Below, piece by piece: positions 1-8,990 of a DNA stretch of 64,000 nt. The first letter of the stretch is position 1, and the number at the start of each line of letters is the position of its first letter. The DNA is from Kalaharituber pfeilii (Eukaryota > Ascomycota > Pezizomycetes > Pezizales > Pezizaceae): contig WHUZ01000014.1 in the NCBI GenBank assembly GCA_015179045.1, positions 1,116,001 through 1,180,000 of the forward strand. The letters are read 5' to 3'. Position numbers and translations under genes: made by a program. The notes under the pieces are model-generated. The model ran no database searches. It was not told the DNA's origin and worked only from the letters and a program-made list of their open reading frames with translations.

Positions 1-1006
1 TGGTTCACCTGTATCAATTTCAACCATTTCGATGGAGTTTTGAACGAGTACGTCAGCTTGTTGGACTTGCACATTAGTGAGGTTGGCGAAAAGTGGACAG
101 TTCAAGGTTGCCTAGTTGCCGTGTGCAGTATTGCCGCCTTATATCAATACAACACTCGCGAAAGTAAACTCAGGCAGGCTTGGAAGGAAGGCAGGACCGT
201 TGTGAAGGAAGAAGAGGCGGATGAGGTGCCCGCTCAAATTCCGGGACAAGGAACTGGTAACGAGTGCGATAACTTTCTCCCTCCCCTTCCTCGAGAGGCA
301 AACTCAGAACACGCTACTACTCTATTAGCTCCTGCATCATCAAAAGGTAAAGAGAATGCTGAAGAATACAAAGCCTCAGTGACTGCTTCGAATCGAGATG
401 AAGCCCTTGATGCAAGCTCCTGTGTCCCATGGAAGTACGCGATTAAGATGGGATTTAAAATCTTCAATCTGGTACTGCAGCGCATTGATGATAATCACAT
501 ACTACCCCATGTACACAGTTGGTTAGCGTTCCTATATCATATCAAAGATTCTATCCCGGCAATTCGACTGCTCGAGAATGACCTCCCCTGGGATAGCCTG
601 GTCACTCTTCTGAATTCACTAATCAAATCAGAACCTGCTTCTTCGAGTCATATGGATTCGAGTCTCAACTTCGCCACTCCCACATTCCCTCGAGGACAAA
701 ATCGCCCTCTTCCAGAGGATTGGACTCTTCGTGGTCTTGAGTGGACTGAAAATTATCTCCCCCAAGGCTGGATTGAAGATGCAAAGGTTGATGATGAGGA
801 GAGGTTATTGGAGCTTCCTTCATTTGTGGCTTTGAGGAAACAGCGCATCCTGTGGCTTGCATACAAGCTAGCTGAGGTAGGTTTGAGAACCCTCCTCATT
901 TATCAAAGTTGATTACTTATGCAATTAGGCTGGTGATTGGTTGACCTACGACACTGCTAGTATGCGCTTCTCAGTACATCCCGCCGTGCTTGAGAGAATC
1001 AGGTGA
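1..1006 (+). CDS. EST1/SMG-like telomerase-binding protein, 3' part
   Basis: This is the C-terminal 317 residues of a protein resembling the Est1 DNA/RNA-binding domain family (Est1, Ebs1, SMG5/6/7), which acts in telomere maintenance or nonsense-mediated decay. The frame is open from base 1, so the gene starts outside the window. Two exons are inferred, 1-876 and 929-1006, with a 52-bp intron (GTAGGT...AATTAG). Splicing joins LAYKLAE to AGDWLTYDTASMRF, the usual end of this domain. Other family-like stretches are LPWDSLVTLLNSL, LPEDWTLRGLEW and RKQRILWLAYKL. An acidic low-complexity insert of about 80 residues splits the domain near residues 60-140. No PIN nuclease domain follows, so it looks more like Est1/Ebs1 than SMG6. 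The stop codon TGA is at 1004-1006. The family call is fairly secure; the exact orthologue is not. Confidence 0.8.
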
Positions 1007-1182
1007 CAGTTTGAGAGGTTGAGCCTCTTGAGAGAACAAGATTGCTCTTTCATTCAAATTCGAGACATTCAAATTCAAGACATTTCCTTTGTTTCTTCCT
1101 CGAATAAATTTTCATTCCATTCTTTCCCTCAATATTCTTTTTGTCTTCTTTTCCGAATTCAATAATCCTCAATGTTCTTTTC

Positions 1183-1475
1183 CCACGTGCTCAGATGCAG
1201 GGTATGGAAGACAAAATGGCGCGGAGGCAGGGACGCGCTGCTCAGACCACCGAAGGGGGACGAAGGGGACGTAGACCTACTCGGGACATTGTTGCACTAG
1301 ATGGAACGATGAACGAACTGGAAGGGGCGGCGGACTATATCAGCAATTATTCATTTACCTATTATTTCTCTTCCTCTACTCTTTGTTTACCTATTATTTT
1401 CCTAGTTATCTCTTATGCAACTAAATCGCCATAGCCCCTAGGGCGGCACGCATATACAAAAAAAGAAAAAAAAAA
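1183..1475 (+). mobile_element. 5'-truncated LINE 3' end (copy 1)
   Basis: A 293-bp fragment resembles the 3' ends at 11,340-11,700 and 12,840-13,161. It begins near GCAGGGTATGGAAGACAAAA, continues through a degenerate C-terminal coding stretch, and ends in the shared hairpin (1428-1447) and an A-rich tail. It is flanked by GTTCTTTTC (1174-1182) and GTTCTTCTC (1476-1484), an 8-of-9 match that fits a target-site duplication. It interrupts the left arm of the surrounding inverted repeat, so it inserted after that repeat formed. No intact protein is encoded. Confidence 0.75.
1428..1447 (+). other. LINE 3' hairpin, copy 1
   Basis: GCCATAGCCCCTAGGGCGGC can fold with outer GCC/GGC and inner GCCC/GGGC stems and a three-base loop CTA. 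The same stem recurs at 11,645-11,664 and 13,113-13,132 with different loops. It lies just before the A-rich tail, so it may be the site recognised by the LINE reverse transcriptase. Confidence 0.7.
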
Positions 1476-2235
1476 GTTCTTCTCAGTATTTTCCTTTAGC
1501 TTACTTCTTATGACGTGCATTACTCTTTTCATCGACCTTCCCCTATCTATACTATATCCATATTACTTTTTCCTCGCCTATTCTATTGATTGACAAAATT
1601 CACTATGCCACAATGCAAAATAATCGAGCCTCAATAGATCATGAAGCTGGGCCCTTTTTGCTGGACTTAACATGAGGAGGTTCTCTAGGACCTGCAACAC
1701 CGCAGACTGTGCAAAAAGGTATCGCATCCCCATTGGGATTCGAGTGAGTTGATTCATGGACTGCACCCTGGTGTGGGACCGCTGCTCCTGGGGACAAATG
1801 AAGGTTACGCCATTTCGTAAAAACGTGATCAACATGATGGAGCGTGTATTGAAGAATCAAAGCTTTCTAATCCACTGGCAACAGGATGGGCAATGTAGTA
1901 AAGGAAAATACGGAAAAGAACATTAAGGAGTATTGAAGGGAACTTCGAAAATACGGTAGTGTCATCATGTCATTCAATAGAATAGGCGAGGAAAAAGTAA
2001 TATGGATATAGTATAGATAGGGGAAGGTCGACGAAAAGAGTAATGCACACCATAAGAAGTAAGCCCAAATATAGTAAAGGGAAATACGGAAAAGAACATT
2101 AAGGAATATTGAATTCGGAAAAGAAGACAAAAGAATATTGAAGGAAGGAATAGAATGAAAATTTATTCGAGGAAGAAACAGAGGAAATGTCTTGAATTTG
2201 AATGTCTCGAATTTGAATGAAAGAGCAATCTTGTT

Positions 2236-2630
2236 TTCAAGTCGCCCAGTTTCATCGACCAACACAAATCGACCCAGACTCCCGCTTTCCTTCTTCACCA
2301 CCCACATCCTTCCCACGCGAGATCGCATTTTTGCGAGCGGAACGCCCCTGCTAAGGATCCATAGCGTTGGACGCCGCTTCTTTAATCCACTTCTGGATTG
2401 TCCACGAATCTTCAGGCTTAGTTTGCAACAAGTATTTCCATCGCTATCAAGCAAGTATCAGACAATGGATGGTCCATACGGGGATAGTCTTCCTCAAGCC
2501 TGTCGTCCAGTATCGGACAATGATGTTCTTCCGAAACATTTGAGCGGCTGTCAAGCAATGTCTTTAGTAGCGGTTCTCCGGATTGCCTGATGGGATTTGA
2601 GGCAATGGAAGTGGGGTGGTGAAATCAAAG
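2236..2630. other. No gene recognised
   Basis: This stretch between the inverted repeat and the minisatellite has short open frames on both strands. A minus-strand frame crossing 2200-2400 looks protein-like but continues into the repeat arm. I recognise no domain. Confidence 0.5.
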
Positions 2631-2786
2631 GAATTAGAACAGTGATGGCGATGTCTGAATTAGAACAGTTATGGCGATGTCTGAATTAGAACAGTATTGG
2701 CGATGTCTGGATTAGAACAGTAATGGCGATGTCGGAATTAGAACAGTAATGGCGATGTCTGGATTAGAACAGTAATGGCGATGTCT
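2631..2786. repeat. 26-bp minisatellite, six copies
   Basis: There are six uninterrupted head-to-tail copies of a 26-bp unit based on GAATTAGAACAG and TAATGGCGATGTCT. They start at 2631, 2657, 2683, 2709, 2735 and 2761 and differ at one to three positions. The unit length is not a multiple of three and there are no unique spacers, so this is neither a coding repeat nor a CRISPR array. Confidence 0.95.
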
Positions 2787-3915
2787 GAAAGGTAGTAGAA
2801 AAGTTGGGAGATGAAATGAAGAATGGGCAGGAGGGAAACATTATAGATATTAATGAACCCCCACGTGTGTCAGCCCCCTGTGAGACAATACTAGTACTGG
2901 ATAGGATACGATCTGCTGATAGGTAGCGACTGGGGTATTTCTCACCCGAAAATGCAGAGGGTAAATTCAGCGAAATTTACATTAGTCTTCAGAAGCATAT
3001 TAAAAACCTCTAGATAACTGGGCCCAAGTAAGTCTACTCGTAACCCCCCTGAAGTACAGTATTGCACGCTGCAAAAGGAGAAAGCTGACTCGGAGTCGAC
3101 CACACCATTCAAATTCTCATTGGCTCATGGCCATATGCATTTATCTTGCAGCGTGCAACGCAATATGACATGGATAATCGAACAAAGTCTTCAGAATTTT
3201 ATATGTGATTTAAATACGAAATCTTCTACAGATTGAATTAATTTGGTTTCGCATCCACCTGGAGCCCTGGTAAACATACTCGAGTAGACCTAACAATAAT
3301 AATCCTCTTTCCTTGGTAAGACATGCTTCCGAGGTGACCTCCCGTGTATTTGGTATCATTGTTTGCGTCATCACCTAGTATTCTGAGTCACGTAGTCTCT
3401 ATATTCCGAATCTTGCTGAGTAATCTTTTCGGTTCTCACCTTCTGCTGTTCACGTAAAGTGAGTGTGGTTGACATCCAGTTGGCATTACTACAGCAAGCT
3501 TGGCAATGCATGCCGTTGCATAGCACTTCTGAAGACTTACCCTTACTATTTTGCCTGTTCTACAACTCTTCTGCTCCAAAGACTCTTCACTATGTAAAAG
3601 GGGTCTAGAAATATCCACTTGGACCGACGGTATCCACTTCCAAATCAGCTACTCTCTTTTTGCTTCGGTACGCGAGTTGGGAAACAGGTAAACAAGCTCT
3701 GCTCTTAGTGGGCCAGGGTATCTCACCAGTAACTACCGAATGGGCGGGGGGACGGTCATTTTTGGTGTATTAGTCAGCATGTCAATGGGGGCAAAATGCA
3801 ACAGGAGAACGTTGATTGGCCGTTGGCAACGCCATGCCCATAGATGCATTATCTTGCAGCGTGGGGGGGTATTCGAAGGGGTATTCTAGAGTAGAGTACA
3901 TGAACACCCTACTCG
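2787..3915. other. Gene-free stretch with small hairpin repeats
   Basis: No gene is supported. The stretch contains the short inverted-repeat element at 3062-3158. A half-related copy of its right end (ATTATCTTGCAGCGTG) lies at 3848-3863 next to the DDE transposon. Confidence 0.5.
3062..3158. mobile_element. Short MITE-like hairpin element
   Basis: A 97-bp segment is bounded by TTGCACGCTGCAA (3062-3074) and its reverse complement TTGCAGCGTGCAA (3146-3158), a perfect 13-bp inverted repeat. No clear target duplication flanks it. The right end resembles sequence near 3848-3863, which suggests a dispersed family. Confidence 0.5.
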
Positions 3916-4090
3916 TATGGTGCCGGCAGCTTAGTACCAACACCTTGTAACATTTTGCTTGACACTTAGTCAGCAGTATTTTTTTTTTTTTTTTTTTCCC
4001 CGTTTGATGCCGCCGAACGGTCTTGCTCACCATACGACGCCCAAACCCCCTTGACATTGCCTGCATAACAGTACTCCCCACCACCTCGAA

Positions 4091-4360
4091 ATGGCACCAT
4101 ATAGTAAAAAAAAGAAAGGCCTGCCGTGCTGCTTTCGAAATAGGCCGGAATATACTCCGTCAGCGCAAAGGATTATGCATACCAGTACTGTTGGAGCCAG
4201 AAGAAGGGCGTGAAGAGTTAGGTGAAGAGGTAGAGGAAGGGTCAGAGGAAGAGCTTGAGGGGGGTGCAGATGGAGAATTGGTGATGGCAGAAGATGCTTT
4301 TACACATTTAATGGCTATGGCTATAGCTGATCATGAGGGTACTGGCAGAGAATGCAACAT
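4091..4360 (+). pseudogene. Frameshifted N-terminal segment of the transposase
   Basis: ATG 4091 opens MAPYSKK and then leaves frame at the A8 run. One base less in that run would continue into KACRAAFEIGRNILRQRKG and a Glu-rich stretch up to about 4355. A second frame change then leads into the long transposase frame. An unrecognised intron could explain the second break but not the first. Confidence 0.55.
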
Positions 4361-4362
4361 AA

Positions 4363-6198
4363 AGTATCACCGAGGGCCTCAAAGATCACGGCAAACATTA
4401 TGGCGAGATCAAAAAAAAAAAAGAAACTCTCCGGCAAGCAGCTGCTAATACTACACCAATTACCCAGTTCTTTTCCACGCATCCAATTCAAGTTCCGAGT
4501 CCAATACTACCTTTGCCTTCCAAGTCTGATTTAATTCGGACAGCAGTCACCGATCTTAAAATACTTCTCCAGTCAAAAAAGGCACCAATCGGTCAAAACC
4601 TTATGCGACATACTGCAGTACTTCAATTTATGCAGTTGCAGCTTAAAAGACCAGACGCTACTCGCAAAGAACTCTCATTATGTATTGCAGAGGCCTTTAG
4701 TCGTGGAGAGAATACTGCTCGACGAATACATATCTGGGAGAAGTCATGGATTACTTCTCGCTATATCAAAGTGGGTATGCGAGGGAAGTATGCGAAGGTT
4801 TCTAGCTGGCTGAATGATGAAGGAGTCTTACTTGCTATACGAGAATATATTACATCCGTTGGTGAGAAGCTGACCTCCCATGGTCTTGCTCAGGCTATTA
4901 CTGCATATCTAAAAGAGGAGGATATTGTTAATGGGGCCGATAAGCTAGAGAATTCAATATCTGAGCGAACTGCAAGAACCTGGTTGAATAAGCTTGGTTT
5001 TCAATGGAAAGATGTACGAAAGGGGGTCTATATTGATGGCCATGAACGGGAGGATGTAGTTGCTTACCGACAAAAAGTTTTTCTTCCTGCTCTTCAGAAA
5101 TTGGAAGGATTAAGGCAGTGGGATGAGAAAGGCAATATTATCCCATCAGCAATACCAGCCGGAGAGAAAGAAAAGATTTTTGTCACTCATGATGAGTCTA
5201 CCTTTAATGCTAATGATGGAAAACGACAAATGTGGATTAAAGATAATGCACAACCGCTTCGCAAAAAAGGTCGTGGGAAAGGCATTATGGTATCAGAATT
5301 CTTAACTCCTCGTGGTCGGCTTGCAGTACCTCCCAATATTAGTGCAGAAGGTCTTCCCCGCCGTCAAGCAACCGAATTTCTTGAATATGGTCAGGATAAT
5401 TATTGGACAGGCGAAAAAATGGTGCAGCATGTAGTTGATGTTGCAATTCCAATTTTTGAGCGAGCATTTCCTGGCTGTCAAGCTGTTTTTCTTTTTGACA
5501 ATGCATCCAATCATGCTGCCTTTGCTCCGGATGCCTTGGTTGTCAATGAGATGAATTTGGGCCCTGGAGGAAAGCAGCCAATCTTGCGTGAGGGTTTTAT
5601 TCATGCGAAACAGCGTCCTCAAGCCATGGTCTTTCCTGACAACTATCCAGATCCTGCACTCCGCGGCAAACCAAAAGGTATAAAACAAATACTAATAGAG
5701 CGAGAACTTTGGCGTACAGGTATGTTTTCTTAATAGTAAATATAATCAATAACTACTAATAGAAGACTTTGATATATAGGAATGAGACTTGATTGTAAGC
5801 CAAAATGCCAGGAGGGTATGAAAGACTGCTGCGCACGTCAATGCTTAAGGAATGAACGTGATTTTAAAGAGCAGAAAGGCTACTTGCAAGAAGCTATAGA
5901 AGCTCGTGGTCATAGGGTAATATTTTATCCTAAATTCCATTGTGAATTGAATTTCATTGAGTTCTTCTGGGCAGCAGCCAAAAGGCATGCACGAGAGAAC
6001 TGTGAATACTCTCTTCAAGGCTTGCGGGATACTATTCCACAGTCTCTAGCCTCAGTATCAGAGACAACAATTTGGCGATTTTATCAAAAATGCCAACGGA
6101 CAATGCAAGCATACCGCGATGGATGTCACTACGGCACTGCTGAATTCAAGGATCGAGTATACAAAAGCCATCGAAGAACCCGGAAGTGCAATAAATGA
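4363..6198 (+). CDS. Tc1/mariner-like DDE transposase, N-terminus disrupted
   Basis: Two exons, 4363-5719 and 5780-6198, are joined over a 60-bp intron (GTATGT...TATATAG with CTAAT inside). From codon 4513 the spliced protein is 541 residues. Catalytic candidates, numbered from 4513, are D227 in HDES, D329 in LFDNASNH and E463 in CELNFIEFFW. This is the Tc1/mariner/IS630 arrangement with unusually wide spacing (102 and 134). An N-terminal helical DNA-binding region and an ITQFF-type linker precede it. The frame opens after a stop at 4360-4362, and no ATG starts the long frame. The likely original start is ATG 4091, where an A8 run (4106-4113) shifts the frame; a second shift lies near 4360. 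The catalytic part appears intact but the gene as it stands is probably not translated from its native start. Confidence 0.8.
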
Positions 6199-6484
6199 TG
6201 CCAAGACTAGCTGACTAAGCGCCAAAATTGCCTATTCGGGTAATTTTTGCCTTCTTGGCGTATAACAATTTTTACCCTTTCCCATACAAAATGTCCTCTT
6301 TTATTTTCCTATTCACGTGTTCAGTTTTTTTTTTTTATTTTTTTTTAATCTCGTAGAATTGTTTGCAATAGCAAATACTATCGATTTATGAGATTTAAAA
6401 TTCCAGATCTATAGTTGTGGTGTTGTGGATACATGATTTGTCAACCCCTTAATTTGGTGTTGGTACTAAGCTGCCGGCACCATA

Positions 6485-7169
6485 TCCCCTTTCTCATTCC
6501 CCTCACCTCCCCATCCCACACCGTCGCCCCCGTCCCCATTTCTTCTCCCCCTCCGCCATCCCATTTCCAGAACCCCCCTCCCACTCTCCCCTTCTCATTC
6601 ATACTACCGTCAGTGTACACAGCCCCCGCCCCCTGCGTCGCCCAGAAGATTGACGACTCCCATTCCTCCGCTCCCCCCCCTTTTCGTCCTTCTCTGGTTA
6701 TTTCTTCCACATTCACTCTCGCGCATCCCCCTCCCCATGACACTTCGTCCACCCCCTCTGGCATCACGAAGCTGACTGTGCTCTGTACCCTCCCCGCCAC
6801 CGACTCGAAACCGTCCTTCTTCTGTGTCGCCCACCCCGCGCTCCAGTCCTTCCAGTCTCTACCCCGCTCCTCCACGTCTCCCTCCCCCCTAAAGTCTGCC
6901 GTCCATATGTCACCGCAGCCCTCCGAGTCCCCCATACTCCTCGCCACTAGTCTTGCTTGTGCAGCGTCCAATGCTGTTTCCGCGCTCTCCACTCCGGCAA
7001 TCCAGTTCACTTTCTGTATTGCTGCTCCGTGGACCGCACCTGTGGCTTTCTTCAGTACCTGGTACTGAATCTTCTCCATCTCCCTTCTCCATTCCTTCTG
7101 CCCCCTCCATCCTATTTCCGAGCCCCACATCATCACCGCCCTAATCATCCCCGTGTACAATTGTCGCCC
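6485..7169 (-). mobile_element. Tad1-like LINE fragment, reverse transcriptase end and RNase H
   Basis: A minus-strand frame (7160-6441, opened by read-through) encodes LYTGMIRAVMMWGSEIGW, typical of the end of the reverse transcriptase in Tad1-type LINEs. The RNase H start AVYTDGSMNEKGRVGGGFW and WDGEVRGMRKG follow, giving the first Asp and the Glu of the catalytic set. The 5' side stops abruptly at rRNA sequence near 7170, as expected for a 5'-truncated copy. The 3' side ends at the DDE transposon. The region beyond that transposon (below 3916) does not read as RNase H, so the 3' part has been lost or rearranged. The large open plus-strand frame here is an antisense shadow. Confidence 0.8.
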
Positions 7170-7266
7170 AGGACAGTGGCTATGGAAGTTGGAATCCGCT
7201 AAGGAGTGTATAACAACTCACCTGCCGAATGAACTAGCCCTGAAAATTGATGGCGCTTAAGCGTGC

Positions 7267-7349
7267 TACCTATACCTCTTTTTTTTTTTTTTTTATCATC
7301 ACGTAACCCCGCTTGCAGCGCCAAGCCATGGTAGGGTTACCTATACCTC
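7267..7349 (-). mobile_element. Poly(A)-tailed retroinsertion in rDNA, copy i
   Basis: The insert at 7279-7337 (59 bp) is a T16 run followed by 43 bp of element 3' end. Perfect 12-bp duplications TACCTATACCTC at 7267-7278 and 7338-7349 flank it. Read on the minus strand, the element ends GCGGGGTTACGTGATGAT and then poly(A). This is a severely 5'-truncated LINE or SINE product of target-primed reverse transcription. Confidence 0.92.
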
Positions 7350-7936
7350 GCTACCATGGTAGAAACCATGCCATGGCGAGTAGGCCGGTGTAGAGGTTGA
7401 TGGAGCCTTAGAGTGATTCTGGGTGGAACTGCCTCTAGTGCAAATCTTAATGGTAGTAGTAACTGCTCCTTTGAGGACTGAAGTGGGAAAGAGTTCCTCC
7501 ATGTGAATAGCAGTTGGCCATGAGTTAGTCAATCCTAAGAGATAGAGAAACTCCATTTTAAACTGCTTGATAATTCTAGCAAGCAACTCCTTGAAAGGGC
7601 AGCCGGTTAATATTCCACCACCTGGATGTAGATTTTTTGTGGGAATGCAACTGAACTCGGAAACGTCGGTAGGGGGCCCGGGAAGAGTTATTCTTTCTTC
7701 TTAACGGTCTATATACCCTGGTAATCGGTTTGTCTGGAGATAGTGTAACCTGACTGAAAGAGTACAGTAGCTTTGCTGTGTCTGGTATCACCTTAACAGC
7801 CCTTGAAAATCTGGGGGAAGAAATAATTTTCATGCCAGGTCATACCCATAACTGCAGTAGGTCTACAAGGTGAATAGCCTCTAGTTAATAGAGTAATATA
7901 GATAAGGGAAGTCAGCAAAATAGATCGGATAAGAAT

Positions 7937-7946
7937 TGGCTCTAAG

Positions 7947-7982
<36 letters not shown>

Positions 7983-8067
7983 CACATAACCCCGCTTGTA
8001 GCACTTGGCCATGGCAGGGTCCCAGGGCAAGCCCTCATAGCCCGGAGACAGGCTATGGCTCTAAGGG
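7937..8067 (-). mobile_element. Poly(A)-tailed retroinsertion in rDNA, copy ii
   Basis: The insert at 7949-8055 starts with T31 and then about 76 bp of the same element family as copy i (minus strand: CCATGGCC...GCGGGGTTATGTGATT, poly(A)). Perfect 12-bp duplications TGGCTCTAAGGG at 7937-7948 and 8056-8067 flank it. It interrupts the conserved rRNA stretch GGCTCTAAGGGTTGGGT at a different site from copy i, so the two insertions are independent. Confidence 0.92.
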
Positions 8068-8620
8068 TTGGGTGTATGAGGCCTTGGTCTGAAGCGCCTG
8101 GAGTGGGGAGGGGCTAGACTTCGGTTCAGACTCTCCTGTGCACTTCGTGTGGAGGGCAATGGCTGGCTTTGGCCTTCCTATGTATGCTTAACAACTGACT
8201 TAGAACTGGTACAGACATGGGGAATCTGACTGTCTAATTAAAACATAGCATTGCGAGGATCAAAAAGTGATATTGACGCAATGTGATTTCTATCCAGTGC
8301 TCTGAATGTCAAAGTGAAGTGATTCAACCAAGTTCGGGTAAACAGTGGGAGTAACTATGACTTTCTTAAGGCAGCCAAATGCCTCACCATCTAATTAGTG
8401 ACATGCATGAATGGATTAACGAGATTCCCACTGTCCCTATCTACTATCTAGCGAAACCCACAGCCAAGGGAATGGGCTTGGCAAAATCAGCGAGGGAAGA
8501 AGACCCTGTTGAGCTTGACTCTAGTTTAATATTGTGAAAAGACATGGGGGGTGTAGAATAGGTGGGAGCTTCGGCGCCAGTGAAATACCACTACCGTTAT
8601 CATTTTTTTACTTATTCAAT

Positions 8621-8640
8621 AAAGCGGAGCTGGATTGTTC
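8621..8640 (+). other. Internal rDNA deletion junction
   Basis: The stretch ...AAGCGGAGCTGGATTGTTC... joins two rRNA regions that normally lie about 350 bases apart. The sequence after AGCGGAGCTGGA and the sequence before GGATTGTTCACCC are both missing. TGGA is shared by both sides, so the deletion probably arose by microhomology. The size estimate comes from general knowledge of fungal 28S, not from an alignment. Confidence 0.75.
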
Positions 8641-8650
8641 ACCCACTAAT

Positions 8651-8705
<55 letters not shown>

Positions 8706-8990
8706 ATGAATGTTTGCAATAGTAATTCAACTTAGTACGAGAGGAACCATTGATTCAGATAATTGGTTTTTGCGCCTGTCTGACAAGGCAGTGCCGCGAA
8801 GCTACCATCTGCTGAATAATGGCTGAACGCCTCTTAGTCAGAATCTATGCTAGAACGCGATGATTACTTGTCCAGCCCATTGTAGATAGATACGAATAGG
8901 CCTTGTGCCCTGAACCGTAGCAGTAGCAAATTCCTTGTTTTAGGAATGTGGGATGTGACGAGAACTGCAGCCGACGGAATCGGACCCCAG

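Larger units (their letters stand above)
1035..2235. repeat. Long inverted-repeat (foldback-like) element
   Basis: Two arms of about 250-270 bp are inverted copies of each other. The left arm is 1035-1182 plus 1485-1596, interrupted by a LINE fragment. The right arm is 1966-2235. The arms share long near-identical stretches, for example the outer AACAAGATTGCTCTTTCATT and the inner CTTCCCCTATCTATACTATA. The 370-bp centre (1597-1965) has no convincing gene; minus-strand frames give short protein-like fragments only. A 35-bp direct repeat sits at 1906-1940 and 2078-2112 inside the right half. The left arm starts 29 bp after the EST1-like stop codon. It may be a non-autonomous DNA element or a local inverted duplication; no terminal target duplication was found. 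Confidence 0.75.
3918..6482 (+). mobile_element. DDE transposon with 27-bp TIRs and TA duplication
   Basis: The element is 2565 bp long. Its terminal inverted repeats at 3918-3944 and 6456-6482 are perfectly complementary over 27 bp and begin TGGTGCCGGCAGC. TA dinucleotides at 3916-3917 and 6483-6484 flank it, the hallmark of the Tc1/mariner/IS630 superfamily. It contains one transposase gene on the plus strand, with a T-tract (3979-3997) inside the left end and a T-rich tract (6326-6347) inside the right end. It abuts a minus-strand LINE fragment. Identical ends suggest a fairly recent insertion, although the reading frame is already damaged upstream. Confidence 0.9.
7170..8935 (+). pseudogene. 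Truncated LSU (28S) rRNA pseudogene
   Basis: The sequence follows the 3' third of fungal large-subunit rRNA. It starts near GGAATCCGCTAAGGAGTG, passes through ATGAATGGATTAACGAGATT and the sarcin-ricin region AGTACGAGAGGAACC, and reaches GGCTGAACGCCTC. It is not functional. The 5' two-thirds are missing, and the 3' end stops near 8935. Two retroelement tails interrupt it (7279-7337, 7949-8055), and about 350 bases of the conserved core are absent at 8631-8634. Many positions differ from the fungal consensus by C-to-T or G-to-A. It is therefore a dispersed, decayed rDNA copy rather than part of the rDNA array. Confidence 0.92.

Noticed and set aside
2631..2786. CRISPR-like array
   Set aside because: The 26-bp units are directly adjacent with no unique spacers, and the context is fungal. 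It is a minisatellite.
3282..3298. TIR partner of the AGTCTACTCG at 3029-3038
   Set aside because: The inverted match (about 11 of 12) is short, with no shared termini or duplication. Too weak to call an element.
5302..5688. 128-codon minus-strand frame inside the transposase
   Set aside because: Antisense to the DDE catalytic core; no independent support.
6415..7068. 217-codon plus-strand frame
   Set aside because: It is antisense to the LINE RNase H frame, which has recognisable catalytic motifs.
7170..8935. Functional LSU rRNA gene
   Set aside because: It lacks the 5' two-thirds, the 3' end and a core segment, and contains two insertions.
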